DNA from: Branchipolynoe longqiensis
Taxonomy: Eukaryota > Annelida > Polychaeta > Phyllodocida > Polynoidae
Direction: 5' to 3'
Assembly: GCA_030323885.1 (NCBI GenBank)
Contig: CM059199.1
Location: 75,612,781 to 75,676,780, forward strand
Length of the DNA: 64,000 bases
This document shows positions 1 through 10,230 of the stretch, one piece after another. The translations under genes were made by a program, and so were the position numbers. How positions within the stretch are numbered: the stretch's first letter is position 1; every line of letters starts with the position of its first letter. The notes under the pieces are model-generated. The model was not told the DNA's origin. It was given only the letters and a program-made list of their open reading frames with translations, and did not search any database.

Positions 1-466
1 CTAACATTTAACATAATCTGAAGCGCGTCTGAAATTACTCCTCCCACAGGAAGGCAGGCTTTTAAGTATGCTCGCACCTTATTCCTATGCTCGCCTATCC
101 TCTACTTATTCCAAACTACGCTGAATTATTTCACCATCGAACCACAGACTCCATATGGCATTGGAGCCAGAAAAAACAAAAACCTACAACGCTGGGTGTT
201 GAACACAGAGGACAACTTCTCTCACTTAATTAATATCAATGTGCACACGCATACAATTATGTAAATTTCCATGACATGACAAATTTGAACACACAGTTCT
301 GAAAAACTCGTGTCAATCTCTGACTAGACCTAGACCCTGGCTTACCTGTGGGACAGTCAGCACCCGAAGAACTTGTAACAGGTCAGTAATACATATATGT
401 ATATAAATACACATACATATGTGTGTATGCATATGAATATATAAATATATGTATATGTATACATGT
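1..466. other. Unassigned AT-rich flank
   Basis: No gene is recognised. The stretch is AT-rich and ends in alternating TA/CA simple sequence (about 390-466). A good minus-strand splice-donor match (CACAG|GTAAG, exon side beginning at 346) is present, but no coding exon can be tied to it. Open frames here are short and of low complexity. Confidence 0.4.
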
Positions 467-950
467 CAGGGATGAAAGTGGTCTCCGGCAAAAACCGTGG
501 AAATCGGGAGAGCTTCCGACAGAACCAAGCATGGTTATTATACCAAAGGTGAATTTCAGCGAAAATGCGGAATTCCCCATATAGGATTAGCTTGCTTGCT
601 TGCTTGCTTGTTTTACGTCCTAGCAACATCTAAGGTCATATCAGGACGATTATATGATTAGCACTGTCAGGGAATCGCGGAACATTCCCGGAAGTCAGGT
701 TTCATCCACTACTCTCCTAGCACTATCCTAGCACCATTCCATTGATCAGTCAGTACAGACTATCCTTGGAGAGCACTCCACTGTCCTTGTGAAACTTTTT
801 TGTTTTGTTTGGGTTTTCTGTTCTAGCAACATCTAACTTCTAAGGTCATACAAGAATGGGATTCAAACTAACCAATTCTTGTCACATATATTGGCATTTT
901 GTGAAGTTAATTGATGAATATAAAAAACCCTGTGGAGATCTTTTATCCCG
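467..950 (-). mobile_element. hAT-like MITE, family A, copy 1
   Basis: Begins CAGGGATGAAAGTGG and ends near TTTTATCCCG, matching in reverse the family termini CAGGGATGAAAG / CTTTCATCCCTG seen in the cleaner copy at 38469-38794. Internal landmarks shared with other copies are 'ccggaagtcaggtttca', 'gcgaaaatgcgg' and a segment resembling the SINE-1 3' end (tagcaacatctaaggtcat). No transposase frame is present, so it is non-autonomous. The hAT assignment rests on CAGGG termini and imperfect 7-8 bp flanking repeats at other copies, and is tentative. Confidence 0.6.
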
Positions 951-1215
951 ATATATACACATAGCAAGTCACTCTTAGCTTACAGGAGCAGCTCATATTG
1001 ATCCTACCATTTGACCATCCCACCCACCACTAAACTAGATGTCATATTGGTCACAATGACAACTGACAACAGTAGGAATTGAATCAGTGTGTGCTGAGCT
1101 CCCCAAAAAACACAGGATTACAATTCAATTAGGAATCTAAATGAACTGAAGAGATTCCTTTCGGTTGGACGCATTGCAGTCGAGGGAAGGAGGGTTCAAA
1201 TATATATTTACACAT

Positions 1216-1991
1216 CAGGGATGAAAATGGTCTTTGGCAAAAGAAAAAAAAAGCGGAAATCAATTCTAGACCATGGAGCCACCTAGCGACTTCTGGCAGA
1301 ACTAACAGCAAAATTCCATGAAAATACAAATTCCCCCCCCCCCCCCCACCCCTTAGGATTAGCACTGTCAAGGAATCATGGGAAAACGTCGGAAGTCAGG
1401 TTTCAACTGTCCTTATTGTAATAGTATTATCACCCATTCCAAACTATTTCTTCTTTGAGTTTTATGTTCTAGCAACATCTAAAGGCCCTGTCACATTACG
1501 GCGTATGGTGGGAGCGTATTGAAAACCTACATAGGTCCTGCGCGTGCCGGCCTATGATGACATTTAGTGACCTTTCGGGTGGTTTTGAGCGTATGTGGAA
1601 CCTACGAGGAGCGTATGGGAGCGTGCTGTGACATTTTTTGACAGTATGGGCCATACGCCCTCAGGTCGAGTTTTTTTGAGCATGCACAAAAAAATTTGGA
1701 CGGACGGATTTATGAAAGCGTATGGCGGCGTATGCCTCATACGCTTCACATAAGCCGGCATCTGGCGGCGTATGAGTAGCGTATACGGCGTATGCCGACG
1801 TAACGCGCCTACGCCGCCATACGCTCCCGCAAAAAACCCTAATGTGACAGCCCCTTAAGGTCATATAAGAACGGGATTCAGACTCACCAATTGCAGTCAT
1901 ATATATTGGCACTTTGTAAACATTAATCAGCTTTTTAAAAAAAGAAGAAAAAAGTGAATATTCACGAAACCGTGGAGGTCTGTCATCCCTG
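1216..1991 (-). mobile_element. hAT-like MITE, family A, copy 2 (interrupted)
   Basis: Starts CAGGGATGAAAATGG and ends GTCATCCCTG, so both family-A termini are recognisable. Its body is split at 1480-1858 by a Harbinger-like MITE inserted in the segment 'agcaacatctaaggtcat'. Removing the insert restores a body like that of copy 1. It also contains a poly-C run (about 1333-1350) and no coding capacity. Confidence 0.6.
1483..1855. mobile_element. Harbinger-like MITE (family H1), copy 1
   Basis: A 373-bp element with ends AGGCCCTGTCACATTA and TAATGTGACAGCCCCT-like sequence, flanked by an exact 3-bp TAA duplication (1480-1482 and 1856-1858). The host sequence rejoins as 'catctaaggtcat', the intact form present in other SINE and family-A copies. 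TWA target duplications with short G/C-rich termini are typical of PIF/Harbinger elements. The interior is rich in repeated 'gcgtatg' words. No transposase is encoded. The second copy is at 50541-50989, in the opposite orientation. Confidence 0.8.
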
Positions 1992-2009
1992 ATATATTAC
2001 ATACACATA

Positions 2010-2174
2010 CCGTATTCTCATGGGTTAACGGCATGGGCGTTAATTGGCAAATCACTGGAATGGGGGGGGGGGGGGGAAAGGTGGCGGGCATTTACCCACA
2101 CATGGACATTTACGAAATATTGGCCAAGTGGATGGTGTTAGCCCACATATGGGAGTTAACCCAAGAGAATACAG
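2010..2174. mobile_element. Short MITE with TA target duplication
   Basis: A 165-bp element. The left end CCGTATTCTCATGGGTTAAC and the right end read in reverse, CTGTATTCTCTTGGGTTAAC, are inverted repeats, and the element is flanked by TA on both sides (2008-2009, 2175-2176). The middle holds a poly-G run. Length, TIRs and TA duplication fit a Tc1/mariner-type non-autonomous element. Confidence 0.6.
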
Positions 2175-2199
2175 TATACACACAAAAGCATTTAAAAAT

Positions 2200-3290
2200 T
2201 ACTGAAAAGCTCTGTCAACTGTAAACACTAGGATGAATCACAGGTCATAGGACAGTTCACATTTACGACCATGGGCGTAAAAGCATCACCAGTTAACCAT
2301 TCACACGCCCACCAGATGTCTCCACTATCAGAATTACCCTCACTCCGGATGTGACGTCATGCTGCAATTTAGTCCAACCATCTTAAAACCTTTCAAAGCA
2401 CACAGGAATGAATGAAATAATATGTAACAAGATAATGCAGCCATGCTGGCAAATCAGTCTTGCTCAGCGGGTAATCGCACAGTGAAGTCTGTAATTAGTG
2501 TGTGTGTGGAGAGGAGGGGGGGGGGTGTATTACATGGACCAAGGCGATTTTCTTTCTGTGACATAGCAGGATAGTGCAACATCTGTCCATCCAGAGAAGC
2601 ATGTTTATTTACAAATGCAGCCACTCAAAAAACACACAGCAAAAAAGTTGGTTTTTTTTTTTGGCTTAGCGGATATCCAATTTTTTCAACATTTAAATGG
2701 CCGTGCAAAGTACACGACAGGGGGATGGAGCAGAGGGAGGGTTAGCGGATAAGAAGTAAACACAAACTGGGGGCTCGGCAGCAGTCAGGTATGACTTACG
2801 ATTTAATCAAATGTTGATGCAACATAAACCAGTCAAATTCGGTGTTAAAATGTCGATGCGTCCTAGTTTGTGGGAGGACGGAGGGGTGAGGAGGGACTGG
2901 AGAAGTAATTGTGTAATGTGGCCATGAAAATGTCTAAAACGTTGGATATATATTTGTTAAACTACAGCAAGCAATCTCCTGGGTGTGTGGAGTGAAGTCA
3001 TCCAACGCAGACACTTGTTTGTGGTAACTTCAGCTTCCGGTCTGGCACACGTCACTAGTTCACATTGGGGAAGCGGGGCACGGGGCTGGGGTCAGAAGAG
3101 TTCAGCTATGGTCAGGGAAGGGCTTGCAATATGTACAGCTTTTTGTTTTGTTTAATTAAATATTTATAAATGAGGATTTTAAATTAAATAGCAAGTCCTT
3201 GCATTCTGCTAGAAATTGTCACAGAAAAGGTGGGACTTGAAAAGGACTGTTCGAACCAAAAATAGTCAAGGTAAGAACCCGGCCGGATCT
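2200..3290 (-). other. Region 3' of the NHL gene, probable 3' UTR in part
   Basis: This stretch is largely unique and holds no other coding region. On the minus strand it lies directly downstream of the NHL stop codon. Candidate polyadenylation signals on that strand are ATTAAA (plus 3151-3156) and AATAAA (plus 2604-2609). If either is used, the 3' UTR would be about 0.15 or 0.7 kb. A poly-G run lies at about 2515-2526. Confidence 0.4.
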
Positions 3291-3295
3291 CTGGT

Positions 3296-4657
3296 TCATT
3301 GGTCTGCAGGCTCCTCTTTTATTTCTTGCTTCACTTCACTCATCTGGCGTCTGAGCAGAGCAGCGCCTGCTTTGTGAGAGTTTGGGTTGATTGTGTATGA
3401 GACTGGTGAGTTCACAGTCACCTCGTAGATGCGAATCAGCCCCTTCATGCCTCCCACAACAAGCAGGCTGTCATCTGCATTCAGCTTGCACAATTTGGGC
3501 TCGAGAAATACAGCATCGTCTGGATTAAGCAGCGTCTGCTGGAATAATCCATTCGGGAGGAAGCTTTCAATTGAGCCTATAGATGTGTCGAGTACGAGCA
3601 GTTCGTTGTCACTAGTTACGCACACACCATGTGGTCGCAAAACAATACTTCCGCCGTGCGTCTTCAAATCACATATTTGTAGGAACTTGCCGTCTTTACT
3701 GAACTGAAGTACTTTCTGTTGATGGACATCGGATACAAAAATGTCTTGATCCTGTGAGAGAGTCAGGTAGAGCGGCCACTGAAGTGTGTAGTTATCACCC
3801 TTCGTAGCAATAGTAAACAGATGCTGGCCAAGCATATCAAACTTCCGAACACATTTATCACCAGTGTCTGACACAAACACTTCATCCTGAGCATTCACCA
3901 CCATTCCCATGGGACTCTTCCCAGCAAGGAAGGACCGGATGAAAGTAGCGTTTTTACGATACACATTCACTGTATCTGAACTCCGATCCACGATAAGAAT
4001 TCGGCCATCAGAAAAGAAGCTGATTGCGCCAGGCAGGAACATCTTCTCAAAGTGCTTCTTAATGTTGAGGTCCTTGTCACACAACATGGCGCCCTCACTG
4101 CATGTAATGACAATGTCGCCATTGGTCATGAAAGCAACATCCCAGATCATACCTTGGAATCTGTGTTCCTTAAACAGGCTAATTGTATACTTAATGTACT
4201 CAGCCTTCCGCTTCTTGACACTAGGGAACAAATGCGGGTTGCGCTGCTCCTGGTCGGCCACAGTCTCAGCTTCAGTCTCAAAGTGCATGGTTGAGATCTT
4301 CTTCCCCTTTGAGGACTTGCTCTTTGCGGTGAACTTCCGGATGCTTGGCAGAACACTGCAGATGTGGAGTGGGATCCGCAGTTTGAGCAACGCTTCATCC
4401 TGCTGCTTGTTGCCCGAGAGAATCGAATCGGGGGAGATCGCCTTTGCAGATCGCTTCTTGCCATTCGATTTTACCGTACGGAATGGGATTTTGCTGGCGT
4501 CATGGGTGCGTAGTTTAACACCAGACATGTGCGTATAGTTATAGGCCCGCTTTATACCGCCTGACCGCATTCCTGCCATCCGTCCCCCGGTTCCCACTTG
4601 TCTTTTCATTGGACCACCCATCCTACTCTTTCCAGCATTGCTTTTTGTAGGTGGCAT
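3296..4657 (-). CDS. NHL-repeat beta-propeller protein
   Basis: A single open frame encodes 453 residues and ends at TGA-side sequence just beyond 3296. The N-terminal 160 residues are basic and low in complexity (arginine/glycine/lysine-rich, with a KKRK cluster near 148). About residues 168-425 contain six degenerate NHL-type strands, each with the 'P.G.....D..I.V.D.....V..F...G' pattern; the clearest are PMGMVVNAQDEVFVSDTG near 250 and RPHGVCVTSDNELLVLDT near 345. NHL domains form six-bladed propellers that bind RNA or protein, for example at the C-terminus of TRIM-NHL ligases. No RING, B-box or coiled coil is visible, so this is not a full TRIM protein. The tail ends in two tandem SUMO-acceptor-like motifs, VKQE and IKEE (442-449). 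The start ATG follows a splice acceptor by three bases, implying a non-coding upstream exon. The exact orthologue is not recognised; the NHL fold is well supported. Confidence 0.88.
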   Translation of the reverse strand: MPPTKSNAGKSRMGGPMKRQVGTGGRMAGMRSGGIKRAYNYTHMSGVKLRTHDASKIPFRTVKSNGKKRSAKAISPDSILSGNKQQDEALLKLRIPLHICSVLPSIRKFTAKSKSSKGKKISTMHFETEAETVADQEQRNPHLFPSVKKRKAEYIKYTISLFKEHRFQGMIWDVAFMTNGDIVITCSEGAMLCDKDLNIKKHFEKMFLPGAISFFSDGRILIVDRSSDTVNVYRKNATFIRSFLAGKSPMGMVVNAQDEVFVSDTGDKCVRKFDMLGQHLFTIATKGDNYTLQWPLYLTLSQDQDIFVSDVHQQKVLQFSKDGKFLQICDLKTHGGSIVLRPHGVCVTSDNELLVLDTSIGSIESFLPNGLFQQTLLNPDDAVFLEPKLCKLNADDSLLVVGGMKGLIRIYEVTVNSPVSYTINPNSHKAGAALLRRQMSEVKQEIKEEPADQ

Positions 4658-4675
4658 CGTCTGAAATTATAATCG
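4658..4675 (-). other. Splice acceptor in the 5' UTR of the NHL gene
   Basis: On the minus strand the sequence reads 'ttataatttcag|acgATG'. A pyrimidine-rich tract and CAG end three bases before the start codon, so the coding exon probably begins at 4660. A leader exon should lie at higher coordinates, but I could not identify its donor with confidence. Confidence 0.55.
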
Positions 4676-4749
4676 AATTGATTAGCATCAGCTGAATTTA
4701 AAGAACAACCTGGAGCAAGTTTTCCTCAATTAGAGAAGACTGGTTAACT

Positions 4750-4792
4750 ATTCAAGTTTCAGTCTGATGGTTTTGAGTTTCTGCCAGCTATT
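4750..4792 (-). repeat. Fragment of the TTAA-type MITE
   Basis: 'cagtctgatggttttgagtt' matches the terminal region of the AGTTGCATAGTCCGATG family (full copies at 13449, 14340 and 29592). Only the first tens of bases remain. Confidence 0.45.
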
Positions 4793-4809
4793 ATTAGATT
4801 CAGCATAAA

Positions 4810-5516
4810 GGTGGCATTCCTTACACACGTTATGCGTAATGCGAATGCCATCATTCCTTACACACGTTATGCATAATGCGTTATGCGGCACACGACTGGC
4901 TATATTTAAAAAATAAAAATAAACAATTATTCTCCATACTGCTCTGTATATAACCAAATATTGCATTTATATCTATGTAACTTTTTGTACATCACATGGG
5001 GGTTCCTACCTTTATTATAACCAAATTATAGATAAGTATTCATATTTTTGTGGCTCTGGTAACATTTTTACCAACCGGAACCCCGACCACCACCACTACC
5101 ATATGTTTCCACTCAGAAGCCTTGTGCGTGACCGTTCCGTAATGCTCAGTCACCTCTCCTAGTGTTAAACTAATGGACACATCAGACTCAGGTTTCTATT
5201 CACACCCAGCTTGACGTAATTATCAGTCGCCTCCTCCAGCCTTATATCAATGGACAAATGCGACTGATGCTGTTCTGTTCGTACCACCTTGTTCCGGCTG
5301 TCCGTATTTATCAGTCGCCTCCTCCAGCCTTATATCAATGGACAAATGCGACTGATGCTTTTCTATTCGCACCAGCTTGACGCATTACGCATCGATCGCT
5401 ACATGGACCGATCGGGATAATGCATTCGCATTATGCGTGTAAGGAAGGTAGCTCATAGGTTTCAAGGCGTTTCGATTTGTTGTCGCATTCGCATTACGCA
5501 TGTAAGGAATGCGACC
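4810..5516. mobile_element. DNA transposon with repeated GCATTACG-type termini
   Basis: The left end GGTGGCATTCCTTACACACG and the right end read in reverse, GGTCGCATTCCTTACATGCG, are inverted repeats. Both are followed by inverted 'taatgcgaatgc' subrepeats, and the left subrepeat is duplicated. The element is about 707 bp. It contains internal repeats around 5120-5370, each with its own inverted cagtcgc/gcgactg pair. No open frame of note and no clear target duplication, so the superfamily is undetermined. Confidence 0.6.
5219..5360. repeat. Direct repeat, about 50 bp twice, inside the 4.8-kb transposon
   Basis: The word 'tatcagtcgcctcctccagc' and the following 30 bases recur about 90 bases apart (near 5220 and 5310). 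Each copy folds on itself through cagtcgc/gcgactg. A third, diverged version lies near 5145 ('gctcagtcacctctcctagt'). Confidence 0.7.
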
Positions 5517-5899
5517 GTTATACCATTCTTTAATTTAAAATCGTCTGTTTTATGGGGGGGTAACTTCGCGGATGTTTGAAGCGAAAATTGCAGAGTTACA
5601 CTAGGTAAGTGCGTTAAAATGCTGGACAATGATAGGCTTCAATTGGGGGGGTTAATTAATATTCATATTTGACATTCATGAGCACAAAACGAGGCTGGCC
5701 CCAACAACACAGTGGCCGAGGCACCATATAAGGCCTTAATGTCTTTACAATTCCCTTCGCACTTGCAAAAACATGCAAACAGTGAGTAAATATTAAATAA
5801 ACACATTGCTGAATTAAAAATAGTATTTCTCTGTATTTATGTACCTGAATTTACTACTGTCATTTCCAGAAGACTCCCATATTAAAAAAACAATAACAA

Positions 5900-6258
5900 A
5901 AACCTGGTCAGTGGAAAAAACGCCAAAAAACTCAGTCTCAGCTCTCTCGGCAAAAAAACCCGCGGAAAACAAGCCGAGATATTACACCGACTGCGAATTT
6001 CCGCGAAAATGCGGAAAAACACCGGAAGTCAGGTTTTAACTATCCCTGCTGTGACTGTATTATCGCCCATACCTAACTCTTTCTTTGACATTTATGTCCT
6101 ACGAACATCAAATATCATATAAAAACGGGATTCGAACCAACCAATTGTTGTCATATATACATCGCGATTCCATAACATTTTATTTAACATTAATCGATAA
6201 ATATTAAAAAATTTCGTGGAAATCGGCAAAATCGCGGAGATCCTTCTTCCCTGAGCTC
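5900..6258 (-). mobile_element. hAT-like MITE, family A, copy 3 (degenerate)
   Basis: Carries the family landmarks in order: 'tggtcagtgga', 'tttccgcgaaaatgcgg', 'ccggaagtcaggtttta', 'gggattcgaaccaaccaatt', then 'gcggagatccttcttccctg'. The left terminus has decayed. It is non-coding. Confidence 0.5.
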
Positions 6259-6340
6259 TTTGTGTTTCTAAGATTTGTAAACAAAATACAGTATAATTCT
6301 GTCCTGACCATGACCGAAACATAGCTGCAAACATTAATCA

Positions 6341-6777
6341 GAGATAAAGTGGTCACCGGAAGAAAAAGAGGTAACTATTATTGGAGCAACATTATTTATA
6401 TTCAGTAATTATTAATAGCACGCTATCCTGATAATAATAGTTATTATTATTACTAGAAGGGAAATCGATGGTGAATTTCTGTGAAAATGCGGGTCGTCTC
6501 CCATAGATTTAGCACTGTCAGGGAATCGAGGAAAATTCCCGGAAGTCAGGTTTCATCTAATACTCTCCAAGCACTACCATAGCTCTATTCCACCTGATCT
6601 CTCAGCACATTATCGTTGGAGAGAGTGGTGCAGTGTGGGATTGGCCTACGCTGACAGTGCAGAATGGTGTATGATGGCATTGGCTTACGCTGATAGTGCT
6701 GCAGTGCAATATTGGCCAATAGCATCTTGTGAATGTTAATCGGGGATCATCAAAATCGCGGAGATCTTTCATTCCTG
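6341..6777 (-). mobile_element. hAT-like MITE, family A, copy 4
   Basis: Runs from 'gataaagtggtcaccggaag' to 'gcggagatctttcattcctg'. It shares 'gcactgtcagggaatcg', 'cccggaagtcaggtttcat' and a repeated 'gctgatagtgctgcag'-type segment with copies 1, 5 and 6. No coding capacity. Confidence 0.55.
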
Positions 6778-6929
6778 ATTAAAACAATTTATTTTTTATT
6801 TCAATAAAATTATAAATAGAGCCCCCCTGAAAACAAATCCACCCGCGGCACTAGTCCAGGTGGTTGCGCAATATTTTCATTAACTGTGTTTTTGTTTCTT
6901 CCTTTCTACTAATTTCTAGTTGCAAAACC

Positions 6930-7236
6930 ATGTTTGTGGAGTTTTACATCCTGACAACATCTAAGGTAATATCAGGACAGCTACCAACTTGTGACAGTGT
7001 GCACTCATGGCGACTTTATAGTGCTGCCCCACTGGCAAATCAGGCATATCCAACTCTCACATCATCCTAACACTGAGCTAACCAGTCCTTGCCCTACCCT
7101 ATTAATGCCGAAATTCCAGACTAGAAAGCGACAAGTATCAATTTTATGTCATTGATCTGACTCAACCGGGAACCGAACTCCCGATCTCCTGCACGCGAGG
7201 CCCGCACTCTATTGATTCGGCAACCGCGCCCGGTGT
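6930..7236 (-). repeat. tRNA-derived SINE-1
   Basis: On the minus strand this is a near-complete element: a tRNA-like head with a polymerase III box B-like sequence (minus strand of 'gggaaccgaactccc' near 7170), a body with 'cttgtcgctttctagtctgg'-type sequence, and a 3' end complementary to 'gttttacatcctgacaacat'. At least 20 copies or fragments occur in the window. The full copy at 12587-12915 is the clearest reference. Confidence 0.8.
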
Positions 7237-7469
7237 CCATTATGAAATAAACAACATGGAGAATTTCAAATAGCATCTCTACGTTTGTGTACCTGGTTTT
7301 GCCAGAATACAGCCAGTTCGGGGGAAACGCCTTTTTGACAGAACAATCAATTTATATTGTCAAACTCACTAAATCTTGATTAGTTTTTGGTGGGTCGGTC
7401 TGTTATCTCGCAAGAGCTTCTAGAAATTGTGAATTAAAAATAATAAAACTCACCAGACCCCAAGCCGAG

Positions 7470-7800
7470 AGAGTTTTTGATATTTTCCGATGAAAGCTTA
7501 AAATATTCGAAAGCCACCTGATCTAGATTTGAACTTAGATACTGGTCGACTTATTTAGTAAGTGTTGCTACATAGAAGGACACACTGCGTCAATTTAATA
7601 GAACTTGTTATTGTTGAAGCCCATGGCGGTCAGAGTTTTGACAAACATGGTAAAGTTGATTTTGTACACCTCAAGTTCTCTCAAGTTAGTAATTTTAAAT
7701 CAAAGTTACTTCAAACTGAAGTAAGGTAGACAATGATCAATCTAATATATGTACCTGAGAAAATGACAAAATTTCAAAACTATTAGACAGCTATGGACAA
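7470..7800. repeat. TTAA-type MITE, diverged copy
   Basis: Homologous to the AGTTGCATAGTCCGATG family. It contains 'acttagatactggtcgactt', 'gtcaatttaatagaacttgt', 'ggtagacaatgatcaatcta' and 'gagaaaatgacaaaatttca'. The termini are eroded ('ttttccgatgaaa' on the left). Confidence 0.55.
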
Positions 7801-8127
7801 TATGCTGATTTACATCATCCTACAATATATTATCCACAAGTTCATATAAAGTCTACTTCTTTTTACTTAAAGAGAAATAAAGCCAGGCCACTTACATTCA
7901 GGAAAATAAGTGACTTACAAAAATATGTACGAATATAAATAAAGAATAGTCTAATGTTTTTCGGTGCTCTTTCTGGGCATATACCCTTCTTCCTAATATT
8001 GTTTTTCAATGACAGTTTCCCGGTAATGCAATAAGGTTAATTCTCAGTCATTTACACTTTATGTTGGTTGGTTGTTGGAGTTTTACATTCTGGCAACATC
8101 TACACTTTATGCATTGCACGTTACAAC
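7801..8127. other. Unassigned spacer with a short SINE-1 end
   Basis: AT-rich, with no gene seen. A SINE-1 3' end in minus orientation (gttggttgttggagttttac) lies at 8069-8103. Confidence 0.4.
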
Positions 8128-8538
8128 TAGATAAAGGATTCACCCAGTACTCGCCAAACACGGGTGAAGACCAGCCCTATATAAAAATGGTTGAAAAAGC
8201 GGGTTAATGAAATGAGAGCCTAATTTCACAATCTAAGAAGCAACATTTATTCTTTGTTGATGTCTTTATATTCCCCGCTACCTTTGAGTTGAAAAATATA
8301 ATAAAACATTTAGTTTAATAAGATTTAAAAGTGAAATTGATGGCGTTCTATGGCCGCCATCTTGTCTTTTTGCATTCTCTCCCATTTCACCAAATCTGTG
8401 CCGATATAAGTATCCATTTGATACTGGCGGCAGGCATGCTACTTCCTGTTCCATACTAAAGCTATTTTCGCCCGTATTTATTTACACTACGTTGTCGTTC
8501 ACCTGTGTACTACAAGTACCGGGTGAATCTTTTATCTA
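8128..8538. mobile_element. hAT-like MITE, family B, full copy
   Basis: A 411-bp element with ends TAGATAAAGGATTCACCC and GGGTGAATCTTTTATCTA. It is flanked by an exact 8-bp duplication GTTACAAC (8120-8127 and 8539-8546). The TAG...CTA ends and 8-bp duplication fit the hAT superfamily. No transposase frame is present. A 61-bp internally deleted relative sits at 12234-12294. Confidence 0.85.
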
Positions 8539-8546
8539 GTTACAAC

Positions 8547-10230
8547 ATGCTATAATTTCCCCCAATAACAAAACTTCAATATGCATTATGTGAGTGTTTA
8601 TGCTACTCATTGCGAGTAGGAGCTAACATATACATCTGTTTATTTTTTTACAATCATTTAGATCTGATACTGAGCCACAATGGACAGACTAAGTCTAAGT
8701 CCAAGATATTGGGGGTAGTGAGCGCTAACGACCGGTGTGCACAGACATGTCAGTCCATATAATAATGATAATGAACACACACACACCGCCATTTGGTTGT
8801 TTCTGTGTGCACGTGCAGGGGGTCACGTACCATGAAAAAGGCGAGCATTTTCAACAAAGAAGAAAGTGACAACAGCCACGTAGTCATGCACAACAACCGC
8901 GTATCCAACGGTATTGGATTTGGAACATTTTCATTCGGACCAAAGAGGCTAGCAATAATGCGTCTCACATGCGGTCAGTTATACGAATGATATATTATTT
9001 TCTCTATTAAATTCAGAAAAGTAAAAATTACACAGGTAAGGCAGAAAAGCATCGAAAGCAAAATAAATATAGCCCAGAGACTTAGTCAGAGATAGGCGCA
9101 TGAATTTGAAAGGTAGTGCCTGTCCCAACGGAGGTCCTCGTTGAACTATAAAGTCTATACTTCCAATCGCCAGAAAATCTATCAACTGAACCTCACAATA
9201 AATATACTCCTTCTACATTGACAAATATTGTAAACTTGAAACTTGGGCTAAATTCACAGCGAAGTCATGGCCATACGGTGCTGACCCCCCCCCCCCCCCA
9301 TTTCATGTATAATATATGACGTCTCGAATTTCAATTGTGTATGTCACTTAAAATGCTCCGCTTTTACTCGTCAGTGCTGGTGACAACAGAACCTATGTCA
9401 GGTGGGGTTTCTTTGTTAAACAACGAATCCTGACTGAGCTCATATTTTTAATAATAAGTTGACTTGTGAACCAGTTTTTAAACTGTTGGCGTAGTTTGTG
9501 AGAGGACCCGTGGCTCTGTGGCCAAAATGTTGAGAGAAGCCACGCCAAACCGCGTCGGCCATGTGTGAGAGGCAGCTTGTTTCCACTCTGCTTACTCCTC
9601 TAGTAAATTCACCAACGAACCGAAATAACCACACCATCGCACACTTTTCCGGGCTACAACCCACAACAAGCAAACCATCAGTTGAGTTATTATTATTTTG
9701 TTAAATGCTGGTGGAGATGTGGTTTCGGTGAACAAAGGTATCGTCTGGTTTGACGGGAGAAGTCGGGGTTGGTGGCCGAGAGGTCGACTGTCACTCAGGC
9801 GGTCTTGGCCAGATCCAGCGTCAACACCCACTGGTTGTGCAAATATCACCCCTTCTTGAGGAAACACTGGATGGAAGCTGCACGTAGTTGACATTATATG
9901 CTATCCTCGAGCCGGCTAGGTACTTACATTGTCCAGTCTTGACGCCTGTGGCTGATAAAAACGCGTTTTCCACCGCCTCCTGCTCACTCTCAGCTCAGAC
10001 CTTTAATCGTCACGTCCGAAAGTCGCACTGCAAACTGCACGGCTCGGGCATACACAAAGCAAAACCAATCGCCTTGAAGGAGCGACGGTGAGCGTTAGCA
10101 GTGTTTTCTGCGGCGCATGCGTGGAACAGTGGGCAATGACCGATGCTCTGTGTTGGAGGATGGCAGGCCGTTAAGTATAAATTTACTATTTAGATAACAA
10201 CAAATAGCCTTTTTCGATTCTGGGGTGGTT
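8547..10230. other. Unassigned region
   Basis: No convincing gene. Several 60-100 codon frames occur on both strands (for example 8793-8990 plus, 9592-9894 minus, 9888-10091 plus). They overlap one another, lack recognisable domains and have no splice context that I trust. Poly-C occurs near 9285-9299. A box-A-like 'tggccgagaggtcga' near 9773 is not followed by a box B, so it is not called a tRNA gene. Confidence 0.35.
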
